This document shows positions 42,801-55,769 of a DNA stretch of 64,000 nt, piece by piece. The DNA lies in NCBI RefSeq assembly GCF_947172395.1, contig NC_069093.1, positions 8,157,561 through 8,221,560 of the forward strand, written 5' to 3'. The position numbers and the translations under genes are program-made. Position 1 is the first letter of the stretch. Each line of letters starts with the position of its first letter. The stretch is from Bicyclus anynana (Eukaryota; Arthropoda; Insecta; Lepidoptera; Nymphalidae). The notes under the pieces are model-generated. The model ran no database searches and was not told the origin of the DNA. It saw only the letters and a program-made list of their open reading frames with translations.

Positions 42801-43082
42801 GTAAAAAAGTAGGATATATATTGAAATTACAAGGAAAACTATAACGGCTACTTAGCAATCGCTATTGAAAGAGTAAGAGTCGGCCAACTTGAAGAACGTA
42901 GTTGGTAATCGAAAATTGCATACTAATGCTGTTGTTAATTAAAAAGATAAAATTGTCAGTAAGATAACTCAGAGTTTGTTAAAACTATGATAACGTGAGG
43001 GACCGAGTTTTATGATCATCATCATCATTATTAATTAATAAATTAATGATTGTTAATTTAATAAATTAATTATCATTATTAA

Positions 43083-43250
43083 AGGCATATCGCCAAGTGA
43101 TTTAGCGTTTCGTCCGATACGATGTGCAGAAACCGAAAGGGGTGTGGATTTTTATTCTCAACCCGCTTGTATCTTAGATTGCGTCATCACTTACCATCAG
43201 AGAGATTGTAGTAAAGGGCTGACTTGAAAAAATAAATAAATAAAGTGATA
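43083..43250 (+). mobile_element. SINE family A, 3' half
   Basis: Matches the SINE at 3646-3970 from GGCA.A..CGCCAAG to AGGGCTGACTTGAAA, then an A-rich tail. The tRNA head is missing. Confidence 0.6.
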
Positions 43251-43934
43251 GTAATCGTTAAAATTGGAATTGATGAATCAACATGGTGAATTAAATACAC
43301 AGTTACCTAGGTATTTACTATTAATTAATACTAGGTATTAATAAACAGGTACCTAGATGTACTACTACTTAAAATAGTAGTTGCTCACTATATTATCTTA
43401 TATGTACGTACCTGCTAGGTATTTTAAAATGTAGGTACCATTTTTAAAACTATTAAGAACGTGCTGTATCAACCTGCTAATATTTTACCTGATTGTGCTA
43501 AAGCAATTAATATACGAACGACAGTAAATATACAATTAGATAGGTACTTAAATTACCTAACTAATAACTTTACCCAATTTTAATAGACTTATTCCGATCA
43601 CAGATGAGATTTGTTACGCCATATCTCTCTACTAAACAAAAAAAAACACCTACTCAACATCGATTAAGATTTGAACCTCAATTTTCAGCTTTAAGTAGTA
43701 GAGATCAGGTCCAATTTACTTTGAAGAAAACTGAGTTCTAAAGCTTAATCCCAGTTTATAAATAAGTCTCTTTACAGGGTTGCAACTTGCAATGGACCCA
43801 TTCTAAAATTCATCCTTCAGACCACAACCATCAATCAACCACATTTTACAGACTGGAAGACAGCAATACTGTTTGGCGGAAAATTTTAGTGACTACTAAA
43901 CAGTTAAACACCTATATATACCTAAGGAACAGGA

Positions 43935-44325
43935 TATCTGCGATCATTACTTTCGGAGCTACAAGGGTCATATTTGCGGCGCTCCCACGGATCTCTGAAA
44001 AATGCCCAATACAAAATGGCATGAATTAATGACGTCATTGATCATAATGATCGTTAGATTTAAATGGGCGTTCAACCAAAATTACTAATATCTTTGTTAT
44101 TTGTGTTATTTATCTTTATGTTTATAGTTCGTTCATTGACAAATGTCACATTTAATGCAAGGAAGCTAAAAATGTACAAATTTACATCTAATTACGATAA
44201 AAGATTTTAAGATCCAGCCTCTTTGTTTTTTACATATTAATTAGTTAATATTGACCTTAATTGCCTCAATGTCTCATAAAAATAAATATATTCAAACCTA
44301 GTCATCTGTCATCATCCCCATTTTG
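43935..44325 (-). repeat. Dispersed repeat, inverse of 24765-25105
   Basis: See the partner copy in MKK4 intron 3. Shared anchors include ACTTTCGGAGCTAC, CATAATGATCG, ATGGGCGTTCAA, TAATATCTTTGTTAT and AAATGTCACATTTA. Confidence 0.6.
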
Positions 44326-44793
44326 TCTACTACAATGAATGAACTACAAATGAAACCCAAATAATAATTGCACATAGTTCCTACTTAGTAATATAATACG
44401 ACCTCGCATCGCAACACCTTAACAATAAAATCAATTTGAATAAATTTCGCAGTCAATAAGTCCGATTATACACTTCGACAATACGTAACAATAAATTATC
44501 TCTAAACCAATTACCACGCATCGAAGAATTAAAAGAAATGGTTAATTAATATAAATGGGCTCTCCTACGAATATTATTTAATACTACAGTAAATGACGTC
44601 AGGTTTCTCGGATAAATCTTCATTATTTATTTATTTTATTTATTTATACTTAAACAGATAAAATAATAAATTTGTTCACCACAATAAATATTGAAAAAAA
44701 AATACAACCGACATCAAAAACACAGACAGTAAAAATTGTTAACAATGTTAATAAATTATTTATTTATTAAGACTTGTAATATACAAATACATA

Positions 44794-44996
44794 GTAGATT
44801 GTTATACAAGGTAAGGTATTGAATACTGTGCTGAATTATTTTATTTTCTCGCAATCTTAGTGAAAAGTATAGTGTAACACGCAGGGCTAAACCCATTATA
44901 AACTCGGTTTTTATTTAGCGGTCCTCGCGTTACGGCTCGTGTCCTAAAATACCTCGTATATATTCGGTCTTTTTAGCCCCTTGTTTAACAATCTAC
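44794..44996. mobile_element. Small MITE with TA target site
   Basis: Ends GTAGATTGTTATACAAGG and CCTTGTTTAACAATCTAC form ~18-bp inverted repeats; TA flanks both. The interior includes TAACACG..GGGCTAAACCCATTAT. A second direct copy lies at about 45770-45990 with a decayed left end. Confidence 0.65.
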
Positions 44997-45769
44997 TATT
45001 TCACTACTCTTGCTCAAAAACACTGTCATATTACCACTCCACAGCGGGGCTAAACAAGCATATTAGCCTCTAAGGGCTAAAGTAATTTTGTTTCTTTTAT
45101 TCTTGTCTGTTACGAGTACTAGCCAAGTACTAGCCTACTATAAAACGGAGGAGGTTTTATTCGAAAATAGAATCATTGTAGGTAAGGCATTGATTGTTTT
45201 GAAAAATAAATAAAAAACTTTAAATTGGAATTAAATGCAGCGTTCTTGTCTGTGGAATGCGTTTATTTTTTTATTTAATTTTTATTGAGTTGCGAATAGA
45301 GCGAGATTTAAAGACATGGGACATACTTTACGGTGTAAAACCTTTGCCCTTTTCTCATGTGAAAAAAATAAAATTAAAAAGCGAGAATTTAAAAAAAATT
45401 TGGCGTGAATAATACACACTTGATTTTTTTCAGAAATTCATTGTAAATTTGTGACCGTAACTTACATATTTCTCAACAATAATTGTTATAGTAGTCTTCA
45501 TCTAGTGAGAATGGTGATCCTAATTTGGAGATGGATGAAATTTTCAATCTGTTACCATCAAAGTATTTTTACTTAAATACTTACCTACGATACCTACGAA
45601 TACCCACGAAAAATTTAATAAGTGAAGAAAACAACAACGAATGAATTCACTTACGAAAGGAGTTTTTTAAACTATTATCTCCACGTTTAGCTCACGTACT
45701 CATTATTCATCTTCACAGTAGTCGGAAATTATGTTACCGGGTAAAAGCATCTCCCTTAATATCCAAAAT

Positions 45770-45990
45770 TGTAGACTTTGTACATTTAATTTTCAATTAA
45801 AATAAATCATTGAATATTGTACTAAACTATTTTAATTTCTTCAATCGTAGTGAAAAGCAGAGTGTAACACGTGGGGCCAAACCCATTATAAACTCGGTTT
45901 CTATTTAGGCGGCCCTTGCCTTACGTCTCCGACCCTAAAAATACCTCGTATATAATGGGTCTTTTTAGCCCCTTGTATAAAAATCTACTA
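45770..45990. mobile_element. Second copy of the 44794 MITE
   Basis: Shares GTGAAAAG.A.AGTGTAACACG, CCAAACCCATTATAAACTCGG and ACCTCGTATAT with 44794-44996, and ends AAAAATCTACTA. The left end is mutated (GTAGACTTTGTACA). It is followed directly by another dispersed repeat (AAATCGGTTCAGGCGTCTTCG, also at 2853). Confidence 0.6.
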
Positions 45991-46396
45991 TTTCAAATCG
46001 GTTCAGGCGTCTTCGAGTAATCGATGTACATACATAAAAAAATACATTTCGGTCAACTTGAGAACCTCCTCCTTTTTGAAGTCAGTTAAAAATAGAAGTG
46101 AGTGCTATAGCTTCTAAAACGCATGTCATCACTTACCATCTTAGGGTTCTTGTCACGCGCAAACTTTCATGTTATCAGTTCAAAAACACTGAGGTGACAG
46201 TTTATGATGTATTTCAATGAGAAACGCTCGGTTATCAAAGTAATTAACAGATTAGTTCCACATAAAGATAATCTGACGGGTATGCGGTCAAATTAATCCG
46301 TGGATATCTTGTCTGAAATTTGAGATCTTTAGTTACGTGAAAGATTCGAGCATTCTTAACTAGTTATGCAAAACTCCATTGCAAAAATCTGCTTGA

Positions 46397-46570
46397 TCTA
46401 AGTATACTAAGTATACTAAGTATACTAATATAATAAAGAGATAAAGTTTGTGATGTGGTAGTGTAGGGGGTAATCTCTAGATCTGCTGAACCGATATTGA
46501 AAATTTACGGTATCATCCGCGTAATTCCCGTTTTCATGAGAATACGGGGGATATATAAAGTAGATCTAAA
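46397..46570 (+). mobile_element. Helitron-like 5' fragment with tandem start
   Basis: Begins TCTAAGTATACTAAGTATAC, with the AAGTATACTA unit repeated three times before ATATAATAAAGAG. The interior has CCGCGTAATTCCCG. The 3' CTAG end is not found. Confidence 0.4.
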
Positions 46571-47398
46571 AGATCTTCATTTACTACGACATTTACATGA
46601 TTTTACATTTACATGATTTACAAAATATTCCACTGTTACAATCAAATCTCGTGATGGACTAAAGTAACATTAAAGGATAGGATAATTAGTTTAAAAACAT
46701 CCATGACCATGGCGCCTCATCTTCACTTTGGCGTTGTGAATAAATTGTAAATATTATGGACAGTCCTGGAGTAGAACTTAAGATAATGTTTTATCGGTCA
46801 TTACGTATAGATATAAAACATTTAAAGGTGCATGGTGTAGGTACTCGTTGGTATCCTACTTGTTGACGACATTAATTACGCATAATACCTACTTCAGTAT
46901 TTAATCTTCGTGTAAGTACATATGAAAGTTAATATTGATTTTACCCTGTAACAAATACTAATTATGAAACTGTTAATGAGGCGCACTCGTGACTATAGCT
47001 CATAATTTAAACAATAACACGTTGGCAAAGTGTTTGCAGAAGACGTGCACTTTCATATAGTGCTCCATAACACAACAATGAACAATAACTATGAAGGCTT
47101 TTGATATTTGACGATGTGACTTAGCTGTATGTTAATTTTTATTACAGTAAACGTGCCCTTGTTAATAAACCAATATAAAACCAATAATAGTTTCTGAAAT
47201 ATAGTGTAGTACCTCATATCTGTAATCAAAGAGTGTAAGGAGACTTGTGACATCGCTAGCACACATTATAGATTTCCTCTGAGATAGCATCTAACGTCCT
47301 AATACAATAAATATATGTAAGTAGTCGTAGATATTAGACACGAAATAATAAGTAAAACTTGAATTTTTAGAAATCCATAGAAAACTATAAATTTAATT

Positions 47399-48018
47399 AT
47401 AAACCGGCCAAGTGCGTGTCGTACCACGCGCAGTGTAATGTTCCGTAGATTAAATGAGCAGTTTAATCCACTATGTAATGCGCAAAAATACCGATAACAA
47501 TACCCCACACCATGGGATAGATGATGAAAAATTCATCTTCACTTTGCATGTAGGGAAAGAACCCAGAAAAAACTTTTGTTTGTGTGTATTAATTACGTCT
47601 ACAAAGAGGTACTCTTTGTAGACGTAATTAATACACATACCCATACCAAAATTCGGCTTTAGTTTTTAGTTTTAACAGACAATTATTGACCTTACTAACA
47701 AACTTGATCTATTTAATCAACAACGGACTTGGTATGCAATTTTCGATTTCCAACTACGTTTTTTAAGTTGGTCGACTATTACTTTTTGAATGGCAATTGC
47801 TACTTAGCTGTTACAGTTTTCCTTGTAATTTCACTATATATTCTACTCTCGTGAATTTTTTCACGTATCCATAAACAACCGTTTAGCTAGTAGAGCGTGG
47901 GGACACTTGACTCTAGTAAAAATTAGCTTTTAAAAGCTTAATATTTTACAAACGGATGCCTTAATCGAAAAATATTTGTATAACTATAAGGGTTCCTTGG
48001 GGACTACAGAACCCTAAA
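47399..48018 (+). mobile_element. Dispersed element E with internal perfect hairpin
   Basis: Begins AACCGGCCAAGTGCGTGTCG and ends GGACTACAGAACCCTAAAAA. The motifs TGTTCCGTAG and AGAACCCT near the ends are inverted relatives of AGGGTTCCGTA/TACGGAACCCT in other copies (27255, 42073, 49488). Arms 47583-47608 and 47612-47637 form a perfect 26-bp hairpin with a GTA loop. No protein is encoded. The superfamily is unknown to me. Confidence 0.6.
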
Positions 48019-48059
48019 AACTGTTGTTGTATTTATGAGAAACTAAAAGGTAATTTTTG

Positions 48060-48250
48060 ACAGACTTCACACACGCAGAAAATTAAGAAAATTCTCTGGT
48101 ATGCAGGTTTCCTCACGATTTTTTCCTTCACCGTTTGAGATACATGATATTTAATTTCTTAAAATGCACACAACTGCAAAGTTGGAGGTGCATGGCCCGG
48201 ACCGGATTCGAACCCACACATTCCGGAATCGGAGGCACTGGGCTATCACG
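48060..48250 (-). mobile_element. SINE family D, 5' part
   Basis: Minus strand: tRNA-like head GCCGTGATAGCCCAGTGCC, a B box GGGTTCGAATCC, body, then truncated at the GACTTCACACAC-equivalent region. The 3' GAT-rich end is absent. Confidence 0.65.
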
Positions 48251-48509
48251 GCTACCTACCTAAATCTTATATTTTCCGCATAGTTGGAAGAGATTTATAA
48301 AATATACATTACAATAGCATGAGGATGAAAAGCTACAAAATTGTACATAAGGAATCCCAGTGAATAATATTATGAGACGAGTAGTAATGTAAGTTAATGT
48401 ATAATTTAATAAGATATTTACGAGTCACGACTTTTGTACCATGAACCATTTAGTTTTCATCATCCATAGGTACCTAATACATGTGAAATAAATATTCGTT
48501 CATTCATAA

Positions 48510-48797
48510 CAACCCAAATTCGGCTCAGTGCTGAGCACGAATATCCTCTCAGAATGAGAAGCCACTAGTGCATCACGCTGGCCCAAATGCGGATTGGCAA
48601 ACTTCACACACGTAGAGAATTAAGAAAATTCTCAGGTTTCCTCACAATGTTTTTCCCTCACCGTTTGAGACACGTGATATTCAATTTCTTAATATTCACA
48701 ACTTGAAGAGTTGAAGGTGCATGCCCCGGACTGAATACAAACCTACACCCTCCAGAATCTGAGGCAGAGGTCATATCACTGGACTATTAGGGTTCTC
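48510..48797 (-). mobile_element. SINE family D, near-complete
   Basis: Minus strand from the tRNA-like head (AATAGTCCAGTGATATGACC) to the 3' end (GTGCTCAGCACTGAGCCGAA). The B box is decayed, so it is probably not transcribed. Confidence 0.65.
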
Positions 48798-49082
48798 TAA
48801 AAATATGTATTTATTAAACGTAAGCTTATAGAAAAGTCGATTATAGTGTCAATGATTACGTAAACGACAAAATTGCTTGGAAATTAAATGTATTACATGA
48901 CAAGCTACTATATATCTATTGATATATAGTGATAAATTAAAAAAGAATAAACCTGGCTGAGTTTGTTGTGGGCTCTTCTTGGACTAAGGCGCGTTTGGAA
49001 CCCTCGTAATTTTAATTTTAAGTTTTCGAATAATTATTATTACCATTATCTTAAGTTAAATATTATTGACGTTATGAAAGAG

Positions 49083-49133
49083 CTTGTAAACTAAGACTAT
49101 TTGAAATAAATGAATTTTGACTTTGACTTTGAC
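49083..49133 (+). mobile_element. LINE 3' end with TTTGAC repeats
   Basis: AAACTAAGACTATTTGAAATAAATG is followed by three TTTGAC units, a 3' tail like that of CR1-type LINEs. Almost all of the element is missing. Confidence 0.4.
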
Positions 49134-49487
49134 TATTCTTATTAGTACTATTCCACTTGTACCTATCAATGATAGTGAAACAGTAGGTAAAATTCTTAGG
49201 AACAGTACTTAAGTATTGTCACATTGTTCAGTTTTCAACAGATAATAAAATAATAATTAGAACATTACTGCGAGGGCGAGGAGCTATCGTTTGACCTTTC
49301 ATCGAGTTTTTTACGCGTCAAGGTATTTGGCAACTGGCACAGTCCACAGATGATACCATTTACCAACGGATTAGACATCACTAGATATTACGTACCTATT
49401 TATTAGAAGAATCAGAATAATCTGTCTTAATGTGAGGTACCTATTTACATAATCTCAATTTTTTTCATCGTTAGTTGTTTACAATAA

Positions 49488-50092
49488 AAAAGCGGCTAAG
49501 TGCGAGTTGGACTCGCCCATGAAGGGGTCCGTAGCAGGAAGTAACATAAACTTCTTGCTCATTATTTACATATACACATTAACATAATATTACGATTACG
49601 ATATAGGACGTATTTAAAAAAAATTGCTTACAAGATTTCGTGCAAACTATTTTTCGTTGGAAGTTTGCATGTATCTACATCATATATATTTTTTAATTTT
49701 ATCATTCTCTTATTTTAGAAATTACCGGGGTGGGTGGGGACATAAATTTTACCACTTTAGAAGCGTCTCTCGCACAAACTATTCAGTTTTAAAAAAATAT
49801 ATTAGAAACTTCAATATCATTTTTGAAGACCTATCCATAAATACCTCACATGTATGGGTTGGATGAAAAAAAATTTAGAGTTTCAGTTTTAAGTATGGGG
49901 GACACCCATATTTTTTTTTCTGTTTTTGTATGAACATCTTAATGCGGTTCACGGAATACATCTACTCACCAAGTTCAACAGTACTGTTCTTATTGATTCG
50001 GAAAAAAGTGGCTATGACATACGATCGGACAGACAGACATGACGAATCTATAAGGGTTCCGTTTTTGCCATTTCGCTACGGAACCCTAAAAA
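49488..50092 (+). mobile_element. Element E-type repeat, long copy
   Basis: Starts AAGCGGCTAAGTGCGAGTTGG with a GGGTCCGTAGC near the left end, and closes with TTCGCTACGGAACCCTAAAA; the two ends are inverted relatives (AGGGTTCCGTAGC consensus). The interior has no significant coding frame. Confidence 0.55.
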
Positions 50093-50310
50093 ATATAAGC
50101 GGGAAAAATCCGTTCGATGTGTGACCTCCATTTCCATCGATTAGGTTGGGAGGGTACTCGGTATACGCGGTCACATGGTCTAGGTGTCAGACACGCCAGG
50201 GTCAAGGCACATCGACCGTCGCCTTTGCGAATACTTCTACTAATCATATTTTTTACGACCCAGTTGAACTTCGGCACAATTAAATGTAGTTGGAGCAATG
50301 CCGTGCCGAG

Positions 50311-50621
50311 CCGTGATAGCCCAGTGGATATGACCTCTGCCTACGATTCCGGAGGGCGTACGTTCAAATCCGGTTCGGGACATGCACCTCCAACTTTTCA
50401 GTTGTGGGAAATATAAGAAATTAAATATCACATGTCTCAAACGGTGAAGAAAAACATCGTGAGGAAACCTGCACACCAGAGAATTTTCTTAATTCTCTGT
50501 GTGTGTGAAGTCTGTCAATCCGCATTGGGCCAGCGTGGTGGACTATTGGCCTAACCACTCTCATTCTTAGAGAAGACTCGAGCTCAGCAGTGAGCCGAAT
50601 ATGGGTTGATAATGATGATAT
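50311..50621 (+). mobile_element. SINE family D, complete copy
   Basis: The tRNA-like head CCGTGATAGCCCAGTGGATA, B box GTTCAAATCCGG, body with CTCAAACGGTGAAGAAAAAC and ATCGTGAGGAAACCTGC, and the 3' end CAGCAGTGAGCCGAATATGG then GATAATGATGAT. It serves as the reference for the truncated copies at 8595, 21750, 27645, 36493, 48060 and 48510. Confidence 0.75.
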
Positions 50622-50629
50622 AAATGTAA

Positions 50630-53600
50630 TCCGTTCATTTATATAGGTTTTTATTCATTTCATATATCATTGACTTAATTTCAAACCTGACTTGACTGAC
50701 TGACATAGATTATTTAATTATATTTATCACATAACATTGCGGTATTAAAAGTACATAAATTATACATACAAGGTAAAACATACAAACAATAAATTATGAA
50801 CTGAAGTTTAAAAATAATGATATTATTGTAGTAATAAAATAATATACACCGCAACGATCCATTGCATTATAATTAACATTTTCATTGATTTATATTGAAT
50901 TCATATACATGAGTAGGAAGTATTAATAATATAAATGTATATCTTACATAAATTATTGTAGTAAGTACAATAGAGAATGTAAGAAGAACAAATGCAGAGC
51001 GATCTTCTTAAATCGACAATCATATTTCCACGTCAGTAACACGTAACGCAAAGGCTGCATGCTAAACAGCTCTTTACAATAAAACATTGTAAGTAAAAGA
51101 CAAGTATTTGATGCAGATTCGTTCCGTCAACTGATCACGACCTTCGTAACATGAAGGATCACGATTCACCGCCTGCGTATATTGTAAAACACTCACTATT
51201 CCCAAATTCGACTTCCTGTATTATTGACCTAGTGGTTAAGGTAAAATACTTCGCCATATGGTGTTCGGAATACTAACTGGCTACATCCCCTTGATACCTA
51301 CCTTGGTACGATGCGGGCTGCCACATTCACTCGTACATACAAGTAAGTATACCTATATGTACATTCTCATTACCTTCTCTCAGTTTACTTAAATTTATCT
51401 AATGTGTAAGTAATTACCCAGACCCACGAGATATTTAAGTCAATCAGTTTACACCCGCGACTACGTCCACGCGAAATTAAGTTTACCATAAAATTTTCTC
51501 ATTCCAAATTTCAGCCATCCATAACAAACATAATCGCAAAACCCGCGGGAATCATCCTTCTTTTTCAGTACAAAAAGTAGCTTGTGTTGAGCCAGTCATC
51601 TTTATTCCTGAGCTAAATCGTTTTAGTAGTCACGTTCATATAGAGCAATGTCGGATTTAAGAGCCTTGATGCCCTAATCTTCGCCTGAGGGCCTCAAACC
51701 CAGAGGTGAACTACAAAGAAACAATTTTAAAAAATGTTAATACGTCCCGTAGTTAGAATATGTATCCTTTTTTTACCTGATTGCAAGAAGGGTTAACTTA
51801 AAAGGACACTTCGGCTCGAACTGCAATATCACCTCGGCTGTAATTTTCAACTTACCGCACTTATATCATAATGTACTATACTAATAGCATTAACAACTGA
51901 GTCTTAGGGCCATAAATCATTTCTCTATATCTATCTCGCTTGCACTTATGGGTCTTATGGAGCCGTCTAGTGAAGGGTGTAACAATGAAAGACATATTAT
52001 CGATAAGTAAAGTTTATTATCGTATCTTGTTCACAAAATTAACAAAATTAACAATATTTGATTTAATATAATACATATTTCATATTATATAATTATTAAC
52101 TAAATAAAATTAATCTTCATCTGAGTCTTCATCATCAGAATCTTCGTCTTCTGCCAAATTTATTATATATTAGTATCCATAGTGCGCAACGAGTAACACA
52201 TGAATGTATTTATTTAATTGCAGTAAACACATTTATAGCAAAAAAAATACGCAATGCAATTACATTAGAAACCGACCAATCAGAATCGTCCAAATCATTA
52301 TTGACTCATCATTAGCACGTGCGCAGGTAGCCGTTTATCGATAATTAGGGTGCGCAGGTAGGCGCGCTGCACATTCCTATCTTTTTTGACTTTTATGACC
52401 GGACGACTCAGATGATAATGCGCATACTATACTACAACGTACTATTATGAACACTCACAACAACGTAAATTATAAAATGCAGTTAATAATAGCGTAAATA
52501 ATGGAATTTCTAATTTAACTTTACTGTGATTTTCTTTAAGCCTTCTCTCGATTTATTGCATTTTATAATTTCACCTGGCAACATTTCAACGAAAAAAATG
52601 AATAATATATCCAAAATTGTACAAATGAAATCAACAAATAGCTTCATTTACAGTGTTATACTAAATGATTATTATCTTTTTTCTGCGGCACGCTTCCATG
52701 CAGTACAATGGGCCGTGTTTTCGTCATTACTACTCAAATTTGTTTTACCAATTTAGTAGTTTTTACCTACTTTATCTAACTTTTTTTATTTAGATGATAC
52801 CTATAGCAGTGGTCCTCTAACCACTACCAATATTATCCGGTGCTTTTAGTGCACTCTGAGTATATTTTTCATAGGTAGCGTCGTCCGAGCTGGAAATATT
52901 GATTAGTTTTATTTTATTTCTTGATATTATTTGGAAACGCGTCCTTGTTGTACAAACTTCCTGATGTGACATCAAATATACGAGTAGGTATAGGCAGTTG
53001 GTGGCGTGATTTTTATCTACATTGCAATTAAAATTAATTAAATGTCTTATGTGATTTATTTTATTGTATTGATAGAATTTGCAGTAGTAGCCTACCTAAT
53101 GCTCCCTGTTTTAATTTCTTCTATTTGGTAGGTACTACCAGGTGATTCTCCTTTTTTCCATTTCTAATTAAACTTAATTCCTTAAATTAAATAAAGTTAT
53201 TTAATTTAATTAAGTAAGTAACTTAGAAAAATTACATACTTATTTTATTTAAAGAAATTAATTATGTAATTACCTAAGATTACTTCATAAAACTTGTCGT
53301 TGCCCGAGTTAGTCGAAGTCAAAGGCCTTGCTATAGATGCTAGCATAGAGTACATTGAATATAGATACAGCCATAGGACATAGATAAACCTGTAGAGCAA
53401 ATTTAATAAAATAACGATTGTAATCGTTGATTTAAAACCTTGATATTATACTTAATTCATTGATACAGAGCGATAAAACAGTACAAAGCACGGCACGACA
53501 CGATTAAAATTCAAACGACTTCCTAATTTAGGATAAACAAGGATGACAAAACATTCAGACCTTTTTTACCCGAATGCCAAATATAAGCGTTTTATTTTCC

Positions 53601-53782
53601 AAACCTTCATAGGCAATTATGTCTCATTCTCTGCCATGCTTTACAAATATGGGAATTACAGTATTTTAGACTCGTCAGAGTGACTTACAATTATTATTTT
53701 CCCTGTAGATATTTAAATATTTTGTCAATAAAATTATTTGTCTTGTACATAATTACTAATATATCTAGGTACATATTTAATA
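50630..53782. other. AT-rich stretch, no gene identified
   Basis: 51810-51875 repeats the 29445-29520 sequence. 52110-52160 has a minus-strand acidic reading (ED and SD residues) ending in TAA, without a credible upstream exon. No splice-supported exon chain was found. This may be intron of the gene starting at 37262. Confidence 0.4.
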
Positions 53783-54147
53783 CTAGCGGACGCCCGCGAC
53801 TTCGTCCGCCCTTAGACCTCTTTAATCCAGCCGTCACAGTAGTATCGCCGTAAAAATGGAGTAACTTCTCCCGTTTTCCCAACATTTATCTTCTCTGCTC
53901 TGCTCCTATTGATCGTAGCGTGACAAAAAGTATACTATAACCTGCCCAGGAGTATGAAGAATAATTGCACCAAGTTTCGTTAAAATCAGTCGAGTAGTTT
54001 TTCTTTCTATGACGAACATACAGACAGATAAACATTTTACTGATTGCATTTTTGGGATTAGTATCGATCATAATCCCCTAATAGTTATTTTGGAAATATA
54101 TTTCACGTACAGAATTGACTTCTCTACAGATTTATTATAAGTAAAGA
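53783..54147 (-). mobile_element. Helitron-like element, family B
   Basis: Minus strand begins TCTTTACTTATAATAAATC and ends GGCGTCCGCTAG followed by T. It is closest in layout to 37977-38340. Confidence 0.72.
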
Positions 54148-55604
54148 TTTTAAATGCGAAGTATATGTGAGTTACCTACCTTTTCCCAGCCAAACCGCTG
54201 AACGGATTTAGATGAATTTTAGTAGATGATAGATACTTCTATCACGGTAAAGTAAGTTCAATATTTTTTTTGCGAGATTGTGAAAAACAGTTTTTTTCGC
54301 GAACTGAATCGCGGCTGTTATATTTACCTATCATAGATTTAGATAAATATTATAAACATGAAATGTAATCTACGCCGAGTCAAGGAAAGAGTTATTACAG
54401 ACAATTAGTGAAGTGCAAAAGTCACCTGTTGTTTATCTTTTATTCAGGGTTGAATTCATAATTAAACAAACCTTAGGCACTACCTAAGTAGTTAAACCAA
54501 CGTTTTGAAATTCGCCGGTAACTTTACCTAATTACGACACAAGATAAATTTGCTTTCTAAGATAGATTAGAAATCATAAATATTAACGGTTATCTCGTAA
54601 AATAATCCTATCAACATTGTTATTGTAGGTTGAAACCGCTGAAAGCAAATTTTTGTCACGTGTTTTGTAGAAGAGGCAAGACCAGAAACGCGTAAAATAT
54701 AAATCCATATCTCCAAAGTTTACGTTCTCATAAAAGTCCAAGGCGATGATAACGATTATACCGAATTTAAAAATTACAAATTAGTGCAAGGAAAAGTACG
54801 ATTCATTTATGTTAATTTTATTTTGTCTGACTGAAAAAATATCATAAGTGAAACTTTTTTTGAAAATACATATTGCTTGATGCTTGCTCCGTAAGGAACT
54901 TAGCAGGTAAGTATAATAAGAAAGAAGATAAGTCACGGAGAGCTAAGCTAGTTCTACACGTAGTAGTAGTACACAATCACAATCTAATTTTCCTCATAGC
55001 GTACTTATGTTCTGCGTGGATCCTAGTCTTAAATTACATGATTTTCACGAAATTATTCACGTAAAAGGTTTAAGTTTAACATTTGACAAAAAATATCAAT
55101 ATCGTGATGACATTAATGATTTATAAATTGTCGAAAACATATTATCCTGACTGATAGTTTCACTGGCTAATAATAATACATAATCAAAATCGGTCCATAA
55201 ATGACGGAGTTATCGCTGGACATACATAAAAAAAACATACATACAGCCGAACGTAGAACCTCCTCATTTTTGGAAGTCGGTTAAAAATGCGACATGTACG
55301 ACATTGCCAAAAAATAAAATGTGTGAAGAATTTAATTCCAAATCCCTAGTCGTACGTCGGATACCTTAACCTAGTAGAGAACTATTTAGATCAGTGGCGT
55401 AGCCAGGTAACCAAGGGCCAAGGTGCATAAAAAAATGGGGCCTCATTACTATCTAAACTGGTTAGATTTTAAGTAAAAATATTAAGTAGGTATATACAAA
55501 TAGGTAGAAATGCTAAGCTAGTTAATAATCAGCTTTTTTTTGTTTTTGAAATTTTCTAAGTTCAGTTCTGTTAAAGGGGACCTGGGTTAGGCCTTTTTAA
55601 AAAA
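54148..55604. other. Non-coding flank of the nested LTR elements
   Basis: Contains a dispersed repeat at about 55185-55287 (ending GGAAGTCGGTTAAAAATG) and a CAGTGGCGTAGCCAGG motif at 55393 like a hAT-type end. The errantivirus-type 3' LTR should finish somewhere to the left of 55604; its boundary was not located. Confidence 0.4.
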
Positions 55605-55609
55605 GAAAT

Positions 55610-55704
55610 TGGTATATCGAGTAAGGTGCGAGTGAAAAACAGTCTTGCTCGGTAGCTAGTTTATTACTGATGACACAATGAATTGACACTCGTTATATAC
55701 TACA
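55610..55704 (-). repeat. 3' LTR of the Gypsy element
   Basis: 95 bp, minus-strand 5' TGTAGTATATAACGAG to GATATACCA 3'. It is identical to the partner at 59968-60062. It is very short for a Ty3/Gypsy LTR. Confidence 0.95.
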
Positions 55705-55769
55705 TCCCTCCAACACTAGTTTGGAAACCTGGAACAATATATACATAACGGGTATTTTTTTGCGTTTAC

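Noticed and set aside
43780..43885. Possible second exon of the gene starting at 37262, after a CTCTTTACAG acceptor
   Set aside because: The phase is compatible and the frame is open for ~35 codons, but it ends in a stop with no protein family recognised and no donor; chance is likely.
49262..49395. Minus-strand ORF of about 37 codons with CGLCQLP
   Set aside because: Too short, no splice or start context, and it looks like part of a dispersed repeat.
55393..55420. CAGTGGCGTAGCCAGG as a hAT element end
   Set aside because: No matching inverted end or 8-bp duplication was found, so it is only a motif.
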